From positions 1-41,311 of the forward strand of contig JAGBHP010000032.1 of assembly GCA_017935435.1 (NCBI GenBank): a DNA stretch of 41,311 nt, written 5' to 3'. Positions 1 through 8,219 of the stretch are shown one piece after another. The stretch's first letter is position 1. Each line of letters starts with the position of its first letter. Source of the stretch: Clostridia bacterium. Its GTDB lineage: Bacteria; Bacillota; Clostridia; UBA1381; UBA9506. The notes beneath the pieces were generated by a model, which did no database searches, was not told the DNA's origin, and saw nothing but the letters and a program-made list of their open reading frames with translations. The translations under genes were made by a program, and so were the position numbers.

Positions 1-77
1 ATAACGAGAAAAGGATTAAAGAGAAACTTGGGTGGATGAGTCCGGTTGAGTATCGACTCAACACCTTGGCTGCATAA
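1..77 (+). CDS. IS3-family transposase (OrfB), C-terminal end, cut by window start
   Basis: Only the last 24 codons are inside the window. They read NEKRIKEKLGWMSPVEYRL and then NTLAA and stop at TAA 75-77. The pattern (Y)NxxRI..KLGxMSPxxYR is the conserved tail of the DDE integrase domain of IS3-family transposases (IS150 and IS3 groups). The rest of the element lies upstream of the window, so it cannot be said whether it is intact. The downstream inverted-repeat end at 118-141 fits this assignment. Confidence 0.85.
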   Translation, partial: NEKRIKEKLGWMSPVEYRLNTLAA

Positions 78-80
78 AAA

Positions 81-111
81 TAGCGTAGCAGTCATTAAAA
101 CTACTACGCTA
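81..111 (+). terminator. Terminator-like hairpin at end of the IS3 element
   Basis: TAGCGTAGcAGT and ACTACTACGCTA pair with one mismatch around a 7-base loop, four bases after the transposase stop codon. No long U tract follows, so it may be a processed 3' end or a barrier to readthrough. Confidence 0.5.
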
Positions 112-117
112 TAAAAA

Positions 118-141
118 GTCTAACTTTTTGGGGTCACATCA
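118..141. mobile_element. Right terminal inverted repeat of IS3-family element
   Basis: GTCTAACTTTTTGGGGTCAC followed by ATCA matches the usual right end of clostridial IS3-family elements (GTCxAACTTTTTGGGG...). The insertion boundary is therefore near 141. The left end and the target duplication are outside the window. Positions 142-273, between the IS and the next gene, show nothing recognisable. Confidence 0.7.
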
Positions 142-273
142 TATCTGCAGGACTTTTTATTTGTATAATTTATCAATTGCTGCTCATATTCGCCACAGGA
201 AACGACCTTATAGTGTCGAGTAATCCTGATTTTTACTATAAAATTAAATATTTAGTGTCATTTTGGCTATAAG

Positions 274-1377
274 CTAACATAATAACTTTAAAACAAGTGC
301 TGCGATTTTGTTTGAAACAGGACGTAATTTCTCAACAAGCAATTCGCAGCCTTTTTTTATTCTTAACAGCTTAAATAGTAATAGTCTTAAATAATCTATT
401 AATGCACATATAAGAAATATGATAGCTGCGGCTAAGAGAGCATATATCACCAATAAAACAACGTTTAGTGAAGCAAAATTTGCAAACGCCTTGCTTAAAA
501 TATTATGCCAAACATAGTGTTCGGTGTGTATTACATATATACCAAATGTAAGTGGCGAAAAGAACATAATAGCTTTTTTGGCAGATGTGCTTTTAACACT
601 AACTTTCGAAAATATAAATAACAACATTATAGCTGATAACAACGTTGTCGGATATATGTAAGTAATCAGCGTTGATTTTAAAATATTTGAGTATTTGCTA
701 AATACTGCCAATGCTGCACACAGAATAAAAATTATAATATATTTCGGCTTTTTATCAGGAATTTCATCAGAAAACAGTCTTATGCAACCGCCAAGTAAAT
801 ATAACATCATAAGCCAAATTGTTGAATATCCCCACGAGGTTTTAAAAACATCAATATCTAAAACATATGGCATAATTGAGAATACAACAATAATTGTTGC
901 GGAAAGCAGTTTCGCTTCTTTTTTAGACAAACTCAACAAAAGCTTATTCATAAACGGCATCAAAAAGAATATGCCAAAATAAGCTGCAAAGTACCAACAT
1001 GCTTTAGCTGAAAATGGATTGAGCGCTGCTAATATATCCTTTGCAGTAGCTGTATCGGGCACAAAAAAGTAAAAAAGTGTTGTAGATAAAACCATGTAAA
1101 ATATTACCATCAGGGTCAAATTTATTATATTTGAATATTTGTGTTTTGATTTTACTCCCACATACCCTGAAATAAGAGCATAACAATTCACTGCACAATA
1201 TGCAGCCGCTTCAAAAAACCAGGATACAAAATAGTTAACTGAATTTTTTTCACATGCGTTTAATATTCCACCATGCCCGAAAACATGAAGCAAAACAACC
1301 ATATACATAGTAAAAATTCGCATTAAATCTATGCCGTAGATTCTATTGTCATTTGAAAACGATAAATTTGTACTCAT
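274..1377 (-). CDS. Membrane acyltransferase (acyltransferase-3 family)
   Basis: This 367-aa protein is predicted to transfer acyl (probably acetyl) groups onto cell-surface sugars. It has about ten hydrophobic segments. The N-terminal motif NRIYGIDLMRIFTMYMVVLL, followed by HVFGHGG, is typical of acyltransferase-3 (WecH/OafA) proteins, with the conserved Arg and Asp before the first membrane helix and the catalytic-type His at its end. The start ATG lies just after the wecB terminator in the same orientation. WecB and TagO next door suggest that the acceptor is a wall polysaccharide or teichoic-acid linkage sugar, but this is context only. The exact substrate cannot be read from the sequence. 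Confidence 0.85.
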   Translation of the reverse strand: MSTNLSFSNDNRIYGIDLMRIFTMYMVVLLHVFGHGGILNACEKNSVNYFVSWFFEAAAYCAVNCYALISGYVGVKSKHKYSNIINLTLMVIFYMVLSTTLFYFFVPDTATAKDILAALNPFSAKACWYFAAYFGIFFLMPFMNKLLLSLSKKEAKLLSATIIVVFSIMPYVLDIDVFKTSWGYSTIWLMMLYLLGGCIRLFSDEIPDKKPKYIIIFILCAALAVFSKYSNILKSTLITYIYPTTLLSAIMLLFIFSKVSVKSTSAKKAIMFFSPLTFGIYVIHTEHYVWHNILSKAFANFASLNVVLLVIYALLAAAIIFLICALIDYLRLLLFKLLRIKKGCELLVEKLRPVSNKIAALVLKLLC

Positions 1378-1395
1378 AAAATTTTCCCTTCCCTT

Positions 1396-1422
1396 AAAAA
1401 AGAGCCGCCGAGCAGCTCTTTT
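1396..1422 (-). terminator. Intrinsic terminator of the tagO-wecB operon
   Basis: Read on the minus strand, AAAAGAGC and GCTCTTTT pair around a 9-base loop and are followed by more T residues. It lies 14 bases after the wecB stop codon and separates the operon from the acyltransferase gene. Confidence 0.75.
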
Positions 1423-1436
1423 ATCATAATTTATAA

Positions 1437-2588
1437 TTAATATTTAAAATTTTCAGGTTTTTCTTTTTTTACGCCGAAGTAATAGAGTATTGCGTCTGTT
1501 ATTCTTTCTGACGCTTTACCGTCGCCGTAGGGGTTAACTGCGTGCGACATTTTATCATAGGCTTCGTTGTTTTCCAAAAGCTCGTTTGCAAGCTTTATGA
1601 TATTTGCTTTATCTACGCCTGCAATTTTTACGGTGCCTGCATCAACTGCCTCAGGGCGTTCTGTTTCGTTACGCAGAACGAGGACGGGCTTTCCAAGTGA
1701 CGGAGCTTCCTCCTGGAGTCCGCCCGAATCTGTCATTACCATAAACGAGCGAGCCATTAAATTATGTAATTCTTCAACATCAATCGGGTCAATCAGGTGA
1801 ATTCTTTCGTGACCGCCCAAAATATCAAAAGCGACCTCACGAACTGCAGGATTTAAGTGAACGGGATAAACAACCTCGGTATCGGGGTGATTATTTACCA
1901 CATCTAAAATAGCTGAGCAGATGTTTTTAAGCGGCTCACCTAAATTTTCACGTCTGTGCGCAGTCACAACGATTATGCGCTTAGCGCCAAAATCAAGCTT
2001 CTTTAAGGTTTCGTCTTTAAATTCATAGCTATCCGAAACTGTATTTTTAATTGCATCAATTACGGTATTTCCCGTAACATAGATGAGATTTTCGTCTATC
2101 GCTTCTTTTAAAAGGTTATTTTTGTTGTTTTCGGTAGGTGCAAAATAGATGTCAGAAAGCTGAGTTGTGAGCTTTCTGTTCATTTCCTCAGGGAACGGAG
2201 AGAATTTATCGTAAGTTCTGAGGCCTGCTTCAACGTGACCCACACGTGTATGGCAGTAAAAAGCGGCTAAAGCACCTGCAAACGTTGTAGAAGTGTCGCC
2301 GTGAACCAAAACAATATCAGGCTGAGTTTTTAAAATAACTTCTTCCAAACCGCAAACAACCTTTGTTGTAATTCCTGACAGCGTCTGCTTTTCTTTCATT
2401 ATATCAAGGTCAAAATCCGCCTTAATATTAAATCTTTCCATAACCTGATCGAGCATCTGTCTGTGCTGTGCGGTAATGCACACAATTGACTCGATTTCAG
2501 GTCTTTTTTCCAGCTCTAAAACGAGCGGGCACATTTTTATCGCTTCGGGTCTTGTACCAAATACGGTCATAACCTTAATTTTTTCCAT
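1437..2588 (-). CDS. wecB: UDP-N-acetylglucosamine 2-epimerase (non-hydrolysing)
   Basis: This enzyme interconverts UDP-GlcNAc and UDP-ManNAc, the donor for wall teichoic acid linkage units and similar polymers. The 383-aa protein shows the family motifs in order: GTRPEAIK (about residue 11), HGDT, HVEAGLRT, FPEEMNR, VTAHRRENLG and DSGGLQEEAP. Start ATG 2588 was chosen because residues upstream in this frame are lysine-rich non-homologous sequence and because AGGAAAAG lies just upstream. Only one base separates this ATG from the tagO stop (TAA-A-ATG), so the two genes are translationally coupled. The common B. subtilis names for this enzyme are mnaA or yvyH. Confidence 0.96.
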   Translation of the reverse strand: MEKIKVMTVFGTRPEAIKMCPLVLELEKRPEIESIVCITAQHRQMLDQVMERFNIKADFDLDIMKEKQTLSGITTKVVCGLEEVILKTQPDIVLVHGDTSTTFAGALAAFYCHTRVGHVEAGLRTYDKFSPFPEEMNRKLTTQLSDIYFAPTENNKNNLLKEAIDENLIYVTGNTVIDAIKNTVSDSYEFKDETLKKLDFGAKRIIVVTAHRRENLGEPLKNICSAILDVVNNHPDTEVVYPVHLNPAVREVAFDILGGHERIHLIDPIDVEELHNLMARSFMVMTDSGGLQEEAPSLGKPVLVLRNETERPEAVDAGTVKIAGVDKANIIKLANELLENNEAYDKMSHAVNPYGDGKASERITDAILYYFGVKKEKPENFKY

Positions 2589-2589
2589 T

Positions 2590-3693
2590 TTACTTTTCCT
2601 CGTTTTCTTTATTTTCGTTATTTTCTTCGTTTTCTTTAAAATTAAACATATTGTTTGAACCCATATTAATAACCATAACCGCAAAGACGAGAACGGAAAT
2701 TATCAGAATAAGCGCACGTGTAAAACCACCGAAAAGCATAAGTATTGCACTTATTGCGAGCATAATTGAAAGTCCGTAAAGGATGATAACCGATGTTCTC
2801 TGCGAAAAGCCTTTGTCTATAAGCTTGTGGTGCAAATGACCTCTGTCGGGTGACATAGGCGACTGACCTTTTAAAATTCTTCTTATGATTGCAAAAAGTG
2901 TGTCAAAAATGGGAAGTCCTAAAACGAGCATAGGAACAGCAAAGGCAACATATGTTTTAAATGGCCCCTGAATTGATATGCAGGCGAGGATAAAGCCTAA
3001 AAATGTTGCGCCTGTATCTCCCATAAATATTTTTGCGGGGTTAAAGTTATAAGGCAAAAATCCAAAGCAGGCACCGGCGAGTGCTGCTGCAAGCACAACG
3101 AGCGAGCCTGTTACATTGTGCTGGAGCAAAAGAATTGACAAAAGCGCAACAGAGGCGATAGAAGAAACTCCTGCGGCGAGGCCGTCTAAGCCGTCAATTA
3201 AGTTCACTGCGTTTGTAACGCCGACAATCCAGAAAATACTAAAAGTAATTGAAATCCACTCGGGAAGCCTTATAAGCTGGTCAGGCGAGAATGGATTTGA
3301 AATTGCAAAAACTCTTACATCGAGCAGTACGGGAATTGCCGCAGCTAAGATTTGAATAACAAACTTAAATTTTGCACTCAGCGGCTTTAAATCGTCAAAT
3401 ATACCCAAAATAACAATTATAATACTGCTTAAAAGTATGCCGATTAAGCCCTTATTTATTGCGCCCGACGGCAGAAAGAAATCTGCAAAGCACAAAACGC
3501 TTATTAAAAAGCCGAGGAAAATCGCAAGACCGCCCAAAAGCGCCATCGGCTTTCGGTGCATACGTCTGTTATCCTTCGGAACGTCAACCGCACCGATTTT
3601 AAATGCAAATTTTTTTACAAAAGGTGTTGCCGCAAATGCAATTATAAATGCAACAACAAACGAAAATACCACACTTATTCCGTTAATATTCAT
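2590..3693 (-). CDS. tagO: Undecaprenyl-phosphate GlcNAc-1-phosphate transferase (TagO/WecA family)
   Basis: This polytopic membrane enzyme transfers GlcNAc-1-phosphate from UDP-GlcNAc to undecaprenyl phosphate, the first step of teichoic-acid or related glycopolymer synthesis. The 367-aa protein shows the PNPT-family motifs DNRRMHRKP, GVTNAVNLIDGLDGLAAG (catalytic Asp pair), FMGDTGATFLGF and the C-terminal DRGHLHHKLID. About ten hydrophobic helices are visible. The ATG at 3693 follows AGGAG at a good distance. An upstream in-frame extension reaches into the promoter and was rejected. It forms an operon with wecB from a consensus sigma-A promoter. Confidence 0.95.
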   Translation of the reverse strand: MNINGISVVFSFVVAFIIAFAATPFVKKFAFKIGAVDVPKDNRRMHRKPMALLGGLAIFLGFLISVLCFADFFLPSGAINKGLIGILLSSIIIVILGIFDDLKPLSAKFKFVIQILAAAIPVLLDVRVFAISNPFSPDQLIRLPEWISITFSIFWIVGVTNAVNLIDGLDGLAAGVSSIASVALLSILLLQHNVTGSLVVLAAALAGACFGFLPYNFNPAKIFMGDTGATFLGFILACISIQGPFKTYVAFAVPMLVLGLPIFDTLFAIIRRILKGQSPMSPDRGHLHHKLIDKGFSQRTSVIILYGLSIMLAISAILMLFGGFTRALILIISVLVFAVMVINMGSNNMFNFKENEENNENKENEEK

Positions 3694-3732
3694 AAGAAAT
3701 TTCTCCTGCAATTTATTTATAGTATTATGGAA

Positions 3733-3761
3733 ATTATATCCCAAATCCGCCTTTTTGTCAA
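3733..3761 (-). promoter_or_regulatory. Sigma-A promoter of tagO-wecB
   Basis: On the minus strand TTGACA (3761-3756) and TATAAT (3738-3733) are both perfect and are separated by 17 bases. Transcription should start near 3726, giving a leader of about 33 bases with the AGGAG ribosome binding site. The rest of the 3694-4021 gap is A+T-rich and holds only this and the opposing promoter. Confidence 0.85.
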
Positions 3762-3915
3762 TATTTTCATACATTTATTTGAAGTACAACAGTTTTACAA
3801 TCAAATAGTTGTATTTTTTATTCTGTGCAAAAAATATGATTAGTACACAAAAAAATGTGGTATATATTTATATAAGTTTGTTTATTGCTTTTTTTATTTA
3901 CATATACAGATTTTT

Positions 3916-3945
3916 TTGACATTTGAATACGGAATTTTTTAAAAT
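3916..3945 (+). promoter_or_regulatory. Promoter of the EF-G-like gene
   Basis: TTGACA (3916-3921), an 18-base spacer and TAAAAT (3940-3945) on the plus strand. The leader to the start at 4022 is about 70 bases and A+T-rich. Confidence 0.6.
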
Positions 3946-4021
3946 TTTTCACGGTCAGTTCACTCTTTTGATGGTTGATTTTTTAAAAATTTACTATATA
4001 TTTTAAACGGAGGGATGTACA

Positions 4022-6085
4022 ATGAAGGATTATCCGATATCTAAGGTTAAAAATGTGGTGCTTTTGGGTCACGGCAGAGCCGGCAAAACATCACTGTCTG
4101 AAGCTATGCTTTTCTGCGCAGGAAGCTTAGAGCGTATGGGCTCTGTTCAGTCAGGCTCTACTGTCAGCGACTATGATGCAGAAGAAATTAAACGATTGTG
4201 TTCTATTAATATGTCACTTTTGCCTATCGAATGGCTTGATACAAAAATTAATTTCATTGATACACCCGGATATTTTGATTTTGTGGGTGAGCACTTAGAG
4301 GGCGTTTCTGCAGCTGACGGCGCAGTTTTAGTTATAAGCGGTAAGTCGGGAATAAGCGTAGGCACAGAAAAAGCCTGGGAAATATGTCAGAAAAATGAAC
4401 TCCCTTTATGTATTTTTATAAATAAATTAGATGATGAAAAAGCTGATTATCACAAGGTTTTAACTCAGCTAAAGGACGTTTTCGGAAAAACGATAGCTCC
4501 GTTTTTAGTGCCGATTAAAAACGGCGATAAAATTGACGGCTTTGTAAATGTTGTTGATATGACTGCAAGAAAATTTGAGGACGACAAGGTTATAGAAATC
4601 CCCGTGCCAAGCGGAATGGATGACGAAATTAACCCTGTTCGTGAGATGATTATTGAAGCAGTTGCAGAAACAGATGAAGCTTTGATGGAAAAATATTTTG
4701 CAGGAGAAGAATTTACTCCCGAAGAAATTTCGAGTGCTCTGCGCCACGGAACAAAAAGACGTTATATCGTTCCTGTGCTTTGCGGAAGTGCTACTAAAAA
4801 CCAGGGCACACGTCTGCTTTTAGACGCAGTTTCAAAATATATGCCATCTCCTGACTTCAGAGGAGAGGTTTTAGCAAACGATAAAGACGGAAATCCCGTT
4901 GAAATTCTTCCATCAGAGGAAGGCTCGCTTGCGGCTCAGTGCTTTAAGACGATTTCTGACCCGTTTATAGGAAAGCTTTCGTTTATTAAGGTTTACCGCG
5001 GCTCGCTTAAAAAGGACAGTTCTGTTTATAACGCAAACAAAGAGGTTATGGAAAAGATTGGAAAAATTCTCTCAGTATGCGGTAAAAAACAGACTGAAAT
5101 AAATGAAATTAAAGCAGGCGATATTGGCGTTGTGCCGAAACTTTCATATACAAGAACGGGCGATACGCTTTGTATTCAGGGAGATTACATAAAATTTGAT
5201 GAAATCGACTTCCCGAAACCTGTTATGTCAATGGCAATTCTGCCTTCTGCAAAAGGTGATGAAGAAAAAATCGGCGCAGGACTCAATAAGCTTGTTGAAG
5301 AAGACTCCACCCTTTCGGTTTATATAAACAACGAAACACATCAGCAGATTATTTCGGGCGTAGGCGAACAACACTTAGAGGTTATTTCGTCAAAGCTTAA
5401 AAATAAATTCGGCGTAAACGCTATTTTGGAAGCTCCGAAAATTCCGTACAGAGAAACTATAAAGAAGAGCGTAAAAGTGGAAGGAAAGCACAAAAAACAG
5501 TCAGGCGGACACGGTCAGTACGGTCACGTATGGATTGAATTTGAGCCTTGCGATTCTGACGAGCTCATTTTTGCAGAAAATGTGTTTGGCGGTGCAGTTC
5601 CCAAAAATTTCTTCCCTGCGGTTGAAAAAGGTCTGCGTGATGCAATGGTTTCAGGCGTGCTTGCAGGCTTCCCTGTTGTTGGTCTTAAAGCAACTTTATA
5701 TGACGGCTCATATCACGCAGTTGACTCATCTGAAATGGCGTTTAAAACTGCGGCACAAATCGCTTATAAAAACGGTCTTCCGCAGGCAAGCCCTGTTATT
5801 TTAGAGCCTATCGGAACGCTTGTTGTAAACGTTCCTGAGTCATATATGGGTGACCTTATGGGTGATATTAACAAGCGCCGTGGAAGAGTACTCGGAAGCG
5901 AGCCTTTAAGCGGAGGCAAGGTCAGCATAACTGCAGATGTTCCAATGGCTGAAATGGCAAAATTTGCAACAGATCTTCGTTCAATGACACAGGGCAGAGG
6001 AAGCTTTACCTTTGATTTTTCTTCATATGAACAAGCTCCCGAGCATATCGCACAAAAGGTTATCAGTGAAAACAAAAAAGACTGA
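4022..6085 (+). CDS. Elongation factor G-like translational GTPase (EF-G paralogue)
   Basis: This 687-aa protein has the five-domain layout of EF-G. The GTPase domain carries GHGRAGKTS (P loop), DTPG and NKLD. The domain IV region has SGGHGQYGHVWIEF, and an EF-G C-terminal domain V follows. The P loop differs from the AHIDAGKTT of canonical EF-G and matches the EF-G-like subfamily often called FusA2, which usually coexists with a separate housekeeping fusA. A ribosome-related role, such as translocation or rescue under stress, is likely but cannot be fixed from sequence. It is not a clear TetM-type tetracycline protection protein. The ATG follows GGAGGG. It is transcribed alone, ending at a strong hairpin. 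Confidence 0.9.
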   Translation: MKDYPISKVKNVVLLGHGRAGKTSLSEAMLFCAGSLERMGSVQSGSTVSDYDAEEIKRLCSINMSLLPIEWLDTKINFIDTPGYFDFVGEHLEGVSAADGAVLVISGKSGISVGTEKAWEICQKNELPLCIFINKLDDEKADYHKVLTQLKDVFGKTIAPFLVPIKNGDKIDGFVNVVDMTARKFEDDKVIEIPVPSGMDDEINPVREMIIEAVAETDEALMEKYFAGEEFTPEEISSALRHGTKRRYIVPVLCGSATKNQGTRLLLDAVSKYMPSPDFRGEVLANDKDGNPVEILPSEEGSLAAQCFKTISDPFIGKLSFIKVYRGSLKKDSSVYNANKEVMEKIGKILSVCGKKQTEINEIKAGDIGVVPKLSYTRTGDTLCIQGDYIKFDEIDFPKPVMSMAILPSAKGDEEKIGAGLNKLVEEDSTLSVYINNETHQQIISGVGEQHLEVISSKLKNKFGVNAILEAPKIPYRETIKKSVKVEGKHKKQSGGHGQYGHVWIEFEPCDSDELIFAENVFGGAVPKNFFPAVEKGLRDAMVSGVLAGFPVVGLKATLYDGSYHAVDSSEMAFKTAAQIAYKNGLPQASPVILEPIGTLVVNVPESYMGDLMGDINKRRGRVLGSEPLSGGKVSITADVPMAEMAKFATDLRSMTQGRGSFTFDFSSYEQAPEHIAQKVISENKKD

Positions 6086-6104
6086 TATTTTTAAAATATG
6101 GCTT

Positions 6105-6133
6105 AAAGTGGCAGCGTAAAAACTGCCACTTTT
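6105..6133 (+). terminator. Intrinsic terminator after the EF-G-like gene
   Basis: AAAGTGGCAG and CTGCCACTTT pair perfectly around an 8-base loop. A TTG in the rlmD frame lies at the end of this hairpin, which is one reason the more upstream rlmD starts were rejected. Confidence 0.8.
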
Positions 6134-6185
6134 GTCACGTAAGATGAAATTTTCGTTTAAAACAATTAAAACAGGAGATAAAAAA

Positions 6186-7565
6186 GTGCTTATAAAAAAC
6201 AAAATTTACGAAACAGAAATAACTTCATACACATCAGAGGGCAGCGGAGTAGGAAGAATTGATGGGATTGCCGTTTTTGTTCCTATGGCGTCTTGCGGTG
6301 ATGTTTTAAGGGTGAAAATTATAAAAACTGCCAAAACCTACGCAGTTGGCAAGATAGAAGAAATTATAAAAAAATCACCGCACCGCACAGATGCGCCTTG
6401 TGCTTTTTACGAAAAGTGCGGAGGCTGTACGCTGATGCACGAAAGCTATGCTCATCAGCTTGAGATAAAAAAACAACAAGTTGAAGATGCGCTTGTGCGC
6501 CTTGGCGGATTTAAGGATATATGCGTAGAAGATACGCTATCTTCTTGCGTTCCGCAATTTTACCGCAATAAAATGGTTTTCCCGATTGGCGGAGAGAAGG
6601 GAAATGCAATTGGCGGTTTTTATGCACCCAAAAGCCATAGAATTATCCCTTTAAATAGTTGTCTTTTGGGCGAAAAACTCGCAACAGACGCACTTTGCGC
6701 CGTTTTAAAATATATAAACGAAGAAAAAATTGCGCCTTATAATGAAGAAACCCACACGGGCACAGTCCGCCGTCTTATGATTCGTACTGCAAAAAATACG
6801 GGCGAAGCAATGGCGGTAATTTCAGTAAAAAATGAAAAGCCTATAAATAAAGAAAAGCTTATTAAGGCACTTTTGGATATACAAAACGAAAAATATCGCT
6901 TCGTGAGCATTGTGATAAACGTAAATAAGGAAAAAAATAACCTCGTTTTAGGGGACAAAAATATTGTCATTTATGGTAAAGAAAGCATTACCGACACGCT
7001 TTTGGGAATTAAATTTAAAATTTCACCTCATAGCTTTTTTCAGGTAAATCCCGTTCAAACGGAAAAGCTTTACCAAAAGGCAATTGAATTTGCCTCGCTT
7101 TCAGGAAAAGAAACTGTTTTAGACCTCTATTGCGGCGCGGGCACAATAAGCCTTGCGTGCGCTGAAAATGCAAAAAAGGTTATAGGTGTTGAAATTGTCA
7201 GTGAAGCAATTTCTGACGCTCAGTTTAACGCTGAAAATAATAATATTAAAAACGCAGAGTTTATTTTGGGAGAAGCTGAAAAAATTGCTCCCTCTTTAGC
7301 TAAAGACGGAATTAAACCCGATGTTATTATAGTTGACCCGCCACGAAAAGGTTTAGATGACGGCGCAATCGGCGCAATCGGCGAAATGATGCCTAAACGC
7401 GTGGTATATGTTTCGTGTAATCCGTCAACCCTTGCCCGTGACCTTAAAAAATTAACTGAGTTCGGATATAAAATTGAAAAGGTACAACCTGTTGATATGT
7501 TCTCACAAACTGCGCACGTGGAGTGCGTCGTGCGACTTTGTCGCAACGAGCACTCATCGATATAA
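6186..7565 (+). CDS. rlmD: 23S rRNA (uracil-5)-methyltransferase, RlmD/RumA family
   Basis: This SAM-dependent enzyme makes 5-methyluridine in 23S rRNA. An N-terminal TRAM RNA-binding domain (about residues 3-60) is followed by iron-sulfur cysteines in CAFYEKCGGC. The methyltransferase core has DLYCGAGTISLACA for SAM, DPPRKGLD, and the catalytic cysteine in YVSCNPSTLARDL. Start GTG 6186 has AGGAG eight bases upstream and begins directly at the TRAM domain. TTG 6132 sits in a terminator and ATG 6144 lacks a site. The family normally ends HVECVVLL plus a few residues. Here the last residues (RLCRNEHSSI) come from a hairpin at the head of a repeat array, so the 3' end looks overwritten. Confidence 0.93.
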   Translation: MLIKNKIYETEITSYTSEGSGVGRIDGIAVFVPMASCGDVLRVKIIKTAKTYAVGKIEEIIKKSPHRTDAPCAFYEKCGGCTLMHESYAHQLEIKKQQVEDALVRLGGFKDICVEDTLSSCVPQFYRNKMVFPIGGEKGNAIGGFYAPKSHRIIPLNSCLLGEKLATDALCAVLKYINEEKIAPYNEETHTGTVRRLMIRTAKNTGEAMAVISVKNEKPINKEKLIKALLDIQNEKYRFVSIVINVNKEKNNLVLGDKNIVIYGKESITDTLLGIKFKISPHSFFQVNPVQTEKLYQKAIEFASLSGKETVLDLYCGAGTISLACAENAKKVIGVEIVSEAISDAQFNAENNNIKNAEFILGEAEKIAPSLAKDGIKPDVIIVDPPRKGLDDGAIGAIGEMMPKRVVYVSCNPSTLARDLKKLTEFGYKIEKVQPVDMFSQTAHVECVVRLCRNEHSSI

Positions 7566-7731
7566 ATCTCTTGCGAGATTTTTGATATATCCTGACGGAT
7601 TCGATATGTGCAAAGCACTCGATATGTTTCCTTCGGAAACGAGATTTATATCATATCGAAACCGAACAAAGTGAGGCTATATCGAATTTTGCGAAGCAAA
7701 ATATATCGAACACGCAGAGCGTGTATATCGA
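7522..7731. repeat. Array of small hairpins with ATATCGA-like linkers at the rlmD 3' end
   Basis: The stretch is a chain of short inverted repeats: GAGTGC...GCACTC with inner GCGAC/GTCGC (7522-7556), AAATCTCttgcGAGATTT, GTGCaaaGCAC, GTTTCcttcGGAAAC, ATTTTGCgaaGCAAAAT and ACACGCagaGCGTGT. Most are separated by ATATCGA or its complement. The arms differ in sequence while the stem-loop size is kept. The first hairpin encodes the end of RlmD. Function is unknown. It could be an integration scar at rlmD, whose 3' end is a known insertion site for integrative elements in Firmicutes, or a stack of RNA structures in the rlmD 3' UTR. Confidence 0.75.
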
Positions 7732-7747
7732 CAAAGGAGAAATTATA

Positions 7748-7816
7748 ATGGAAGAAAATAAAAGTACGTTACGAGAAGAAACAATTGCTTCTGTGACTAC
7801 TGCAAATCTGTTATAG
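7748..7816 (+). CDS. Short ORF of 22 codons after the hairpin array, possible gene remnant
   Basis: ATG 7748 is preceded by AAAGGAG at a good distance, and the frame reads MEENKSTLREETIASVTTAN plus LL before TAG. The good initiation site suggests the start of a former gene. The stop abuts the target duplication of mobile element I. No family was recognised. It may be translated by chance only. Confidence 0.3.
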   Translation: MEENKSTLREETIASVTTANLL

Positions 7817-7824
7817 ATTACTTA

Positions 7825-7903
7825 GCTATAACTCGATTTTTGGTGAAACGGACTTTTCGCTCTAATCTCGCAGAGAAACTGAATTTCAGATGTCTTTTTA
7901 CAT
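7825..7903 (+). repeat. Left terminal inverted repeat of element I
   Basis: It shares CTATAACTCGATTTT, AATCTCGCA.AGAAA and ATGTCTTTTTA with the corresponding end of element II (25799-25720 read on the minus strand), and more weakly resembles the opposite ends of both elements. Confidence 0.75.
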
Positions 7904-7930
7904 AATATGTTAGGGTTTTGTAAAAAGATG

Positions 7931-7959
7931 TTGAAAAAATATAAAATATGTTATATAAT
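7931..7959 (+). promoter_or_regulatory. Promoter of the candidate type I toxin mRNA
   Basis: TTGAAA (7931-7936), 17 bases, TATAAT (7954-7959). The start would be near 7966, giving a structured leader of about 100 bases before the toxin start codon. Confidence 0.75.
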
Positions 7960-8066
7960 GTTTTTGTCGGGAAATCCGGCAAAAGGTAAGACTGAAAACA
8001 GTGTAAAAGCTGGGCGGTTATGCCACCTTGTTCCTATACTTATAGTTAGGATGGGAGGTGGTTGTT

Positions 8067-8141
8067 ATGGGAAAATACATATTAAGAATTATATTTTTAA
8101 CTGTTGTGTTTTTGATAGCACTTACAAAAAAAGTAAGATAG
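8067..8141 (+). CDS. Candidate type I toxin: 24-aa hydrophobic peptide
   Basis: The peptide is a single hydrophobic helix with a basic tail (MGKYILRIIFLTVVFLIALT then KKVR), the usual form of membrane-acting type I toxins. A very strong ribosome binding site (GGGAGGTGG, 8053-8061) lies just upstream, but the leader can hide it: CCACCT (8023-8028) pairs with AGGTGG (8056-8061), closing an inner TCCTA/TAGGA stem (8032-8036 with 8047-8051). The stop codon lies inside the shared terminator at 8135-8169. An opposing RNA with its own promoter overlaps the 3' end. The layout resembles Fst- or TxpA-like modules; membership of a named family is not established. Confidence 0.7.
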   Translation: MGKYILRIIFLTVVFLIALTKKVR

Positions 8142-8213
8142 CCCCCACCGACCAAGTTAGGGCTATCTTTTAGTTCGTTCTTGGCATAACCGTTTGAGGT
8201 CTTGCCTTTTTCT
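8123..8213 (-). ncRNA. Candidate antisense antitoxin RNA of the type I module
   Basis: A perfect minus-strand promoter, TTGACA (8248-8243), 17 bases, TATAAT (8225-8220), predicts a start near 8213. The transcript runs to the shared hairpin and its minus-strand T run (8135-8123), about 90 bases, and is complementary to the end of the toxin mRNA. It contains CGGTTATGCCA (8192-8182), which also occurs in the toxin leader (8015-8025) in the same sense of each RNA. This shared 11-mer may mark matching loop structures. The RNA is inferred, not observed. Confidence 0.65.
8135..8169. terminator. Bidirectional terminator shared by toxin and antitoxin RNAs
   Basis: AAGATAGCCC and GGGCTATCTT are perfect 10-base arms around a 15-base loop. 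Plus-strand readout continues TTTT, minus-strand readout continues TTACTTTTTTT. Confidence 0.85.
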
Positions 8214-8219
8214 ATATTC

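Noticed and set aside
4022-6085. Tetracycline resistance protein of the TetM type
   Set aside because: The P loop GHGRAGKTS and overall motifs match the EF-G-like paralogue subfamily rather than the ribosome protection proteins.
7522-7731. CRISPR array
   Set aside because: There is no constant repeat with unique spacers of equal length and no cas gene. The units are hairpins of changing sequence.
7907-8173. Plus-strand open frame of 88 codons across the toxin region
   Set aside because: It starts without a ribosome binding site, overlaps the toxin promoter and leader in another frame, and its composition is not protein-like. The 24-codon frame with GGGAGGTGG explains the region better.
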